Assembly (NCBI GenBank): GCA_009783605.1
Contig: WRDE01000080.1
Coordinates: 1 to 8,004, forward strand
Reading direction: 5' to 3'
Length of the DNA stretch: 8,004 nucleotides
DNA from: Oscillospiraceae bacterium
GTDB taxonomy: Bacteria > Bacillota > Clostridia > Oscillospirales > Acutalibacteraceae
The number at the start of each line of letters is the position of its first letter. Position 1 is the first letter of the stretch. Below, piece by piece: positions 5,121-8,004 of the stretch. A program made the translations under genes and the position numbers. The notes beneath the pieces were generated by a model. The model ran no database searches. It was not told where the DNA came from and saw nothing but the letters and a program-made list of their open reading frames with translations.

Positions 5121-8004
5121 TCACTCAGGTTTTTTTCCCGTCAGAAACTTCCGCAGCACCGCCAGCACATCGGCGATATCCAACGGCTTGCCGATATGAC
5201 TGTTCATCCCCGCCGCCATACACTGATCCACGTCCTCCTGGAATACGTTGGCCGTCATCGCCACAATGGGGATGGATTGCGCTTTGTCTGATCCGATCCC
5301 GCGGATATTGCGGGTAGCGGCGAAACCGTCCATTTCCGGCATCTGCAGATCCATGAAAATGATATCAAACCGCTCCGGATTCTCCGAAAACAGCGCCACC
5401 GCTTCAGCACCGTTTTCCGCCGTGACAATGTCGATGTTGGTAGGCTCCAGAAGGGCTATCACGATTTCACGATTGATCTCCACATCCTCCGCCAGCAATA
5501 CGCAATATCCGGTGAAATCGTCCAGCCTGCGCGTTTCTTCCAGCTGATCCTCTTTCAGCTGCTCTTCTTCGGTACGGCTCACATATTGACGAATACAGGA
5601 TTCGATATCCGACGGGAAAATCGGCTTGGAGAGGAATTTGCGGATGCCCGCTTTCCGGGCTTCCGGCTCGATAGCGGTCCATTCCATCGCCGAAATCATG
5701 ATAATGACTGAATTGTTGTTGAAATGGTCATTTATCCGCCTGGACAATTCAATGCCGTCCATTTCCGGCATCTTCCAGTCCACGAAATAGAGATCGTAGA
5801 CGGCGCCGCTGTCAATTTTTTCTATCGCCTGCGCCCCGCTGAGAGCGGTATCGCATTCAAAACCGAACCGTTTGGACATCTCGGTAAAATACGCGAGAAT
5901 ATCCGGCATATCGTCCACCACTAAGATCCGCAGTCCCGGCCGGTCGATCTTTGCGGGGGGCACGGTCGCGGTATCCCCGATTTTGATTAGATGGATATTG
6001 AAAGAGAAGGTCGAACCGCGGCCCAGCTCGGATTCGAGCCAGATGTCTCCGCCCATCATCTCTACAATATTTTTAGAGATAACCAATCCCAGCCCGGTAC
6101 CGCCGAATTTACGGGAGGTGCTGGATTCTGCCTGCTCAAAGGATTGGAACAGCCTCGCCTGCTGTTCCCGGGAGATTCCGATGCCGGTATCCGATACCGA
6201 GATCCGCAGCTCACAGTTGTCCCCGTCCTGGGCGGCCAGACCGGCCGTCAGCTGGATCGAGCCGTTTTCGGGAGTGAACTTGATCGCGTTGGAGAGCAGG
6301 TTGGTGATCACCTGCGCGATTCGCTGGTCGTCGCCGAACAATACCTTCGGGATATTTTCATCCACATGAATGAGGAAATTCTGACATTTTTCCTCCACCC
6401 GGAAACTGATGACATTGACCACCCGCTGGAGCATCTTCTCGAATTCAAATTCGGTCGGGGATATCTCAAATTTTTTGGCTTCGATCTTGGACATATCGAG
6501 AATATCGTTAATGACGCCTAACAGATGGGAGGAAGCGTCCTGTATCTTATAGAAACAGTAATCCTTGCGCTCGACGTCGGTGGTGGATTTGCCGATGGTG
6601 GTCATGCCGATGATGGCGTTCATCGGCGTCCGGATCTCGTGGCTCATATTCGAGAGAAATTCGCTCTTGGCCCGATTGCCCCGCTCGGCATTTTCCCGGG
6701 CCTGCTGGATTTCGGTGACATCGGTGGTGGAGATAATATATCCGCATTTCTGCTGATCCTTGTTATACAGATATTTTGCGGTACCCTTGACATATTGGTC
6801 GGTTGCCGCGATATGGTAGACCTCGGTTTCCCGCTCTTCCTCGAGAGCGGCGAGGGGACAATAGGGGCCGCTTTCGGGATAGATGCTGTATTTGCTGTAC
6901 GGTTTTCCAACTACTTCGTCCAGCTTGTTTCCGCAGAGGGCGAGGGCGGTTTCGTTCATATAGATGATATTCCGGTCGTTGTCGATAATACTGAGGGGGC
7001 CGGCAGAGCTTTGGGTAATGCTGTCGGCCATTTCGTCGAAGGAATCGGCCAGTGTGTCGAATTCATTCTTGACCCGGACATCAAACCGGAACTGCCGCTC
7101 ACCCGCCCGGAACCGGGAGACGCCGGCGATCAGCCGGGTGATGTTACGGGACAGATAGGAGGCCATAGAGATGGCGACAAAGACGACTACCACCGCGATA
7201 ATTGACGTAGTCACTATCAAGCTGATCAGGGTGTTATGGGTGTTGGTATCGATGACGGTGGTGAGACTCGCTTCGGTATGCTGGGCCGGCGCGGTGAAAT
7301 CGTCCAATCCGGCGCCGATGGTGACGAACCCGAAACCCCGCTGGGAGAAATTGTTGGCTTCGCCGGGGGCGTACTGGCCGGTATAATAGGGGATCGCGCC
7401 GGCGGTAGTCAGTTTATACAAGCCGCTCCAGAGGATATAAAAGGAGCCGGATCCGCCGTCCTTAGTCAGATCCATCCAGCCGGTACATTGGGGGGCGTTG
7501 TTGAGATACCGGCCGTCCAAGCCCACTATCCCCTGGGCAGTCAGCGCGGCGGCGGGCTTATTATTCCGGGATTGGTTGAAAAATTCCGGTACGGGTTTCG
7601 CCTTGATATAGTTATACCAGGTCAGCTTCGGATCCTTTTGGACCTCATTCTGCCAGCCCTCATAAATAGAAGTTTCCAACCACGGGATCTCCGGCTCGCC
7701 GGTCTCGGGATCGAAGCCGACGATCGAGTGGTGGCGCGGATGGGCGATACTGCGGCAGTTGTAGTCCCAGATAAACGCGTAGTTTCCCTCGAAGGCGCTG
7801 GGCAGGTTGGTATACCGTTCGTTCATCGGGGTGATATGGTCCACAAATTCCATGATATGGTCGTGGTTGAGGGCGAACGTGACGTAACCGACCGCCTCGC
7901 CGTCCTCCCCGTAAACCGGGGTCGCCCACCGGATGATACCCTCAAACCGCTGGCCGTTGGGGTTTTCCCGCCCGGCATAGGCCTCGCCTTCCGGGTCGCG
8001 GAAG
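5121..8004 (-). CDS. Hybrid sensor histidine kinase, Cache-TM-HAMP-PAS-HisKA-HATPase-REC-REC (5' partial)
   Basis: The frame is open from the right edge, so the N-terminus and first membrane helix are missing; the ATG at 7853 is internal, and about 50 readable codons precede it (RWATPVYGEDGEAVGYVTFA). Numbering from 7853: extracellular Cache-like sensor to about 195, membrane helix 209-233, HAMP about 234-285, PAS about 285-380, HisKA with phosphoacceptor His405 (SNMSHEIRTPMNAIIG), and HATPase_c with N box Asn522, DTGIG at 555-559 and FGGTGLGL at 583-590. Receiver 1 (about 641-757) has Asp647/648, phosphorylatable Asp692 and Lys743. Receiver 2 (about 783-906) has Glu789/Asp790, Asp835 and Lys889. 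All catalytic residues are present. No HPt domain follows the second receiver, so a phosphorelay needs a separate HPt protein or direct transfer. The Cache region should bind a small ligand outside the membrane. No response regulator gene lies in the window, making it orphan here. It ends in a convergent terminator with the YdbT-like gene. Confidence 0.96.
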   Translation of the reverse strand, partial: FRDPEGEAYAGRENPNGQRFEGIIRWATPVYGEDGEAVGYVTFALNHDHIMEFVDHITPMNERYTNLPSAFEGNYAFIWDYNCRSIAHPRHHSIVGFDPETGEPEIPWLETSIYEGWQNEVQKDPKLTWYNYIKAKPVPEFFNQSRNNKPAAALTAQGIVGLDGRYLNNAPQCTGWMDLTKDGGSGSFYILWSGLYKLTTAGAIPYYTGQYAPGEANNFSQRGFGFVTIGAGLDDFTAPAQHTEASLTTVIDTNTHNTLISLIVTTSIIAVVVVFVAISMASYLSRNITRLIAGVSRFRAGERQFRFDVRVKNEFDTLADSFDEMADSITQSSAGPLSIIDNDRNIIYMNETALALCGNKLDEVVGKPYSKYSIYPESGPYCPLAALEEERETEVYHIAATDQYVKGTAKYLYNKDQQKCGYIISTTDVTEIQQARENAERGNRAKSEFLSNMSHEIRTPMNAIIGMTTIGKSTTDVERKDYCFYKIQDASSHLLGVINDILDMSKIEAKKFEISPTEFEFEKMLQRVVNVISFRVEEKCQNFLIHVDENIPKVLFGDDQRIAQVITNLLSNAIKFTPENGSIQLTAGLAAQDGDNCELRISVSDTGIGISREQQARLFQSFEQAESSTSRKFGGTGLGLVISKNIVEMMGGDIWLESELGRGSTFSFNIHLIKIGDTATVPPAKIDRPGLRILVVDDMPDILAYFTEMSKRFGFECDTALSGAQAIEKIDSGAVYDLYFVDWKMPEMDGIELSRRINDHFNNNSVIIMISAMEWTAIEPEARKAGIRKFLSKPIFPSDIESCIRQYVSRTEEEQLKEDQLEETRRLDDFTGYCVLLAEDVEINREIVIALLEPTNIDIVTAENGAEAVALFSENPERFDIIFMDLQMPEMDGFAATRNIRGIGSDKAQSIPIVAMTANVFQEDVDQCMAAGMNSHIGKPLDIADVLAVLRKFLTGKKPE

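Noticed and set aside
6525..7205. A 226-codon plus-strand open frame opposite the kinase gene
   Set aside because: The Gly/Asp/Val-rich translation matches antisense of the HAMP, PAS and HisKA regions, with no RBS or domain.

Overview
The window suggests a bacterium of the Clostridia or a related anaerobic Firmicutes lineage with a fairly GC-rich genome. The grounds are a large NAD(P)H-linked Fe-S oxidoreductase of a type common in acetogens and fermenters, a YdbS/YdbT-type pair of bacterial PH-domain membrane proteins, Shine-Dalgarno-like sites before two of the starts, and strong stem-loop terminators with T-runs. No rRNA, tRNA, CRISPR array, transposase or phage gene is visible, and the exact lineage cannot be fixed from this stretch.

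Layout from left to right. (1) The 3' part of a plus-strand gene (1-2681) encodes a fused flavin/NADPH oxidoreductase, NuoG-type Fe-S domain and molybdopterin-oxidoreductase-like domain. It resembles the large subunits of ferredoxin-linked transhydrogenases and formate dehydrogenases, but the pterin domain has no Cys/Sec at the expected catalytic position and no C-terminal pterin-binding domain. A 21-bp GC-rich tandem repeat has expanded one of its linkers. (2) An AT-rich island (about 2682-3210) holds a bidirectional terminator, a previously unlisted cysteine-rich minus-strand mini-gene (2735-2932) with an in-frame TGA at codon 4, a small XRE-type regulator (2953-3183) and its terminator. (3) A plus-strand two-gene operon (3251-5081) encodes YdbS-like and YdbT-like bPH2 membrane proteins. 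(4) A convergent minus-strand gene (5121 to the right edge) encodes the C-terminal part (about 960 residues) of a hybrid sensor kinase: Cache sensor, transmembrane helix, HAMP, PAS, HisKA, HATPase and two receivers. Its terminator hairpin lies in the short gap between the convergent genes.

The units look functionally independent: redox metabolism, a regulator with a decayed mini-gene, membrane stress or protein handling, and extracellular small-molecule sensing. The least explained parts are the island with the Cys-rich mini-gene and the catalytically silent pterin domain of the oxidoreductase. I did not find a convincing new multi-gene system.
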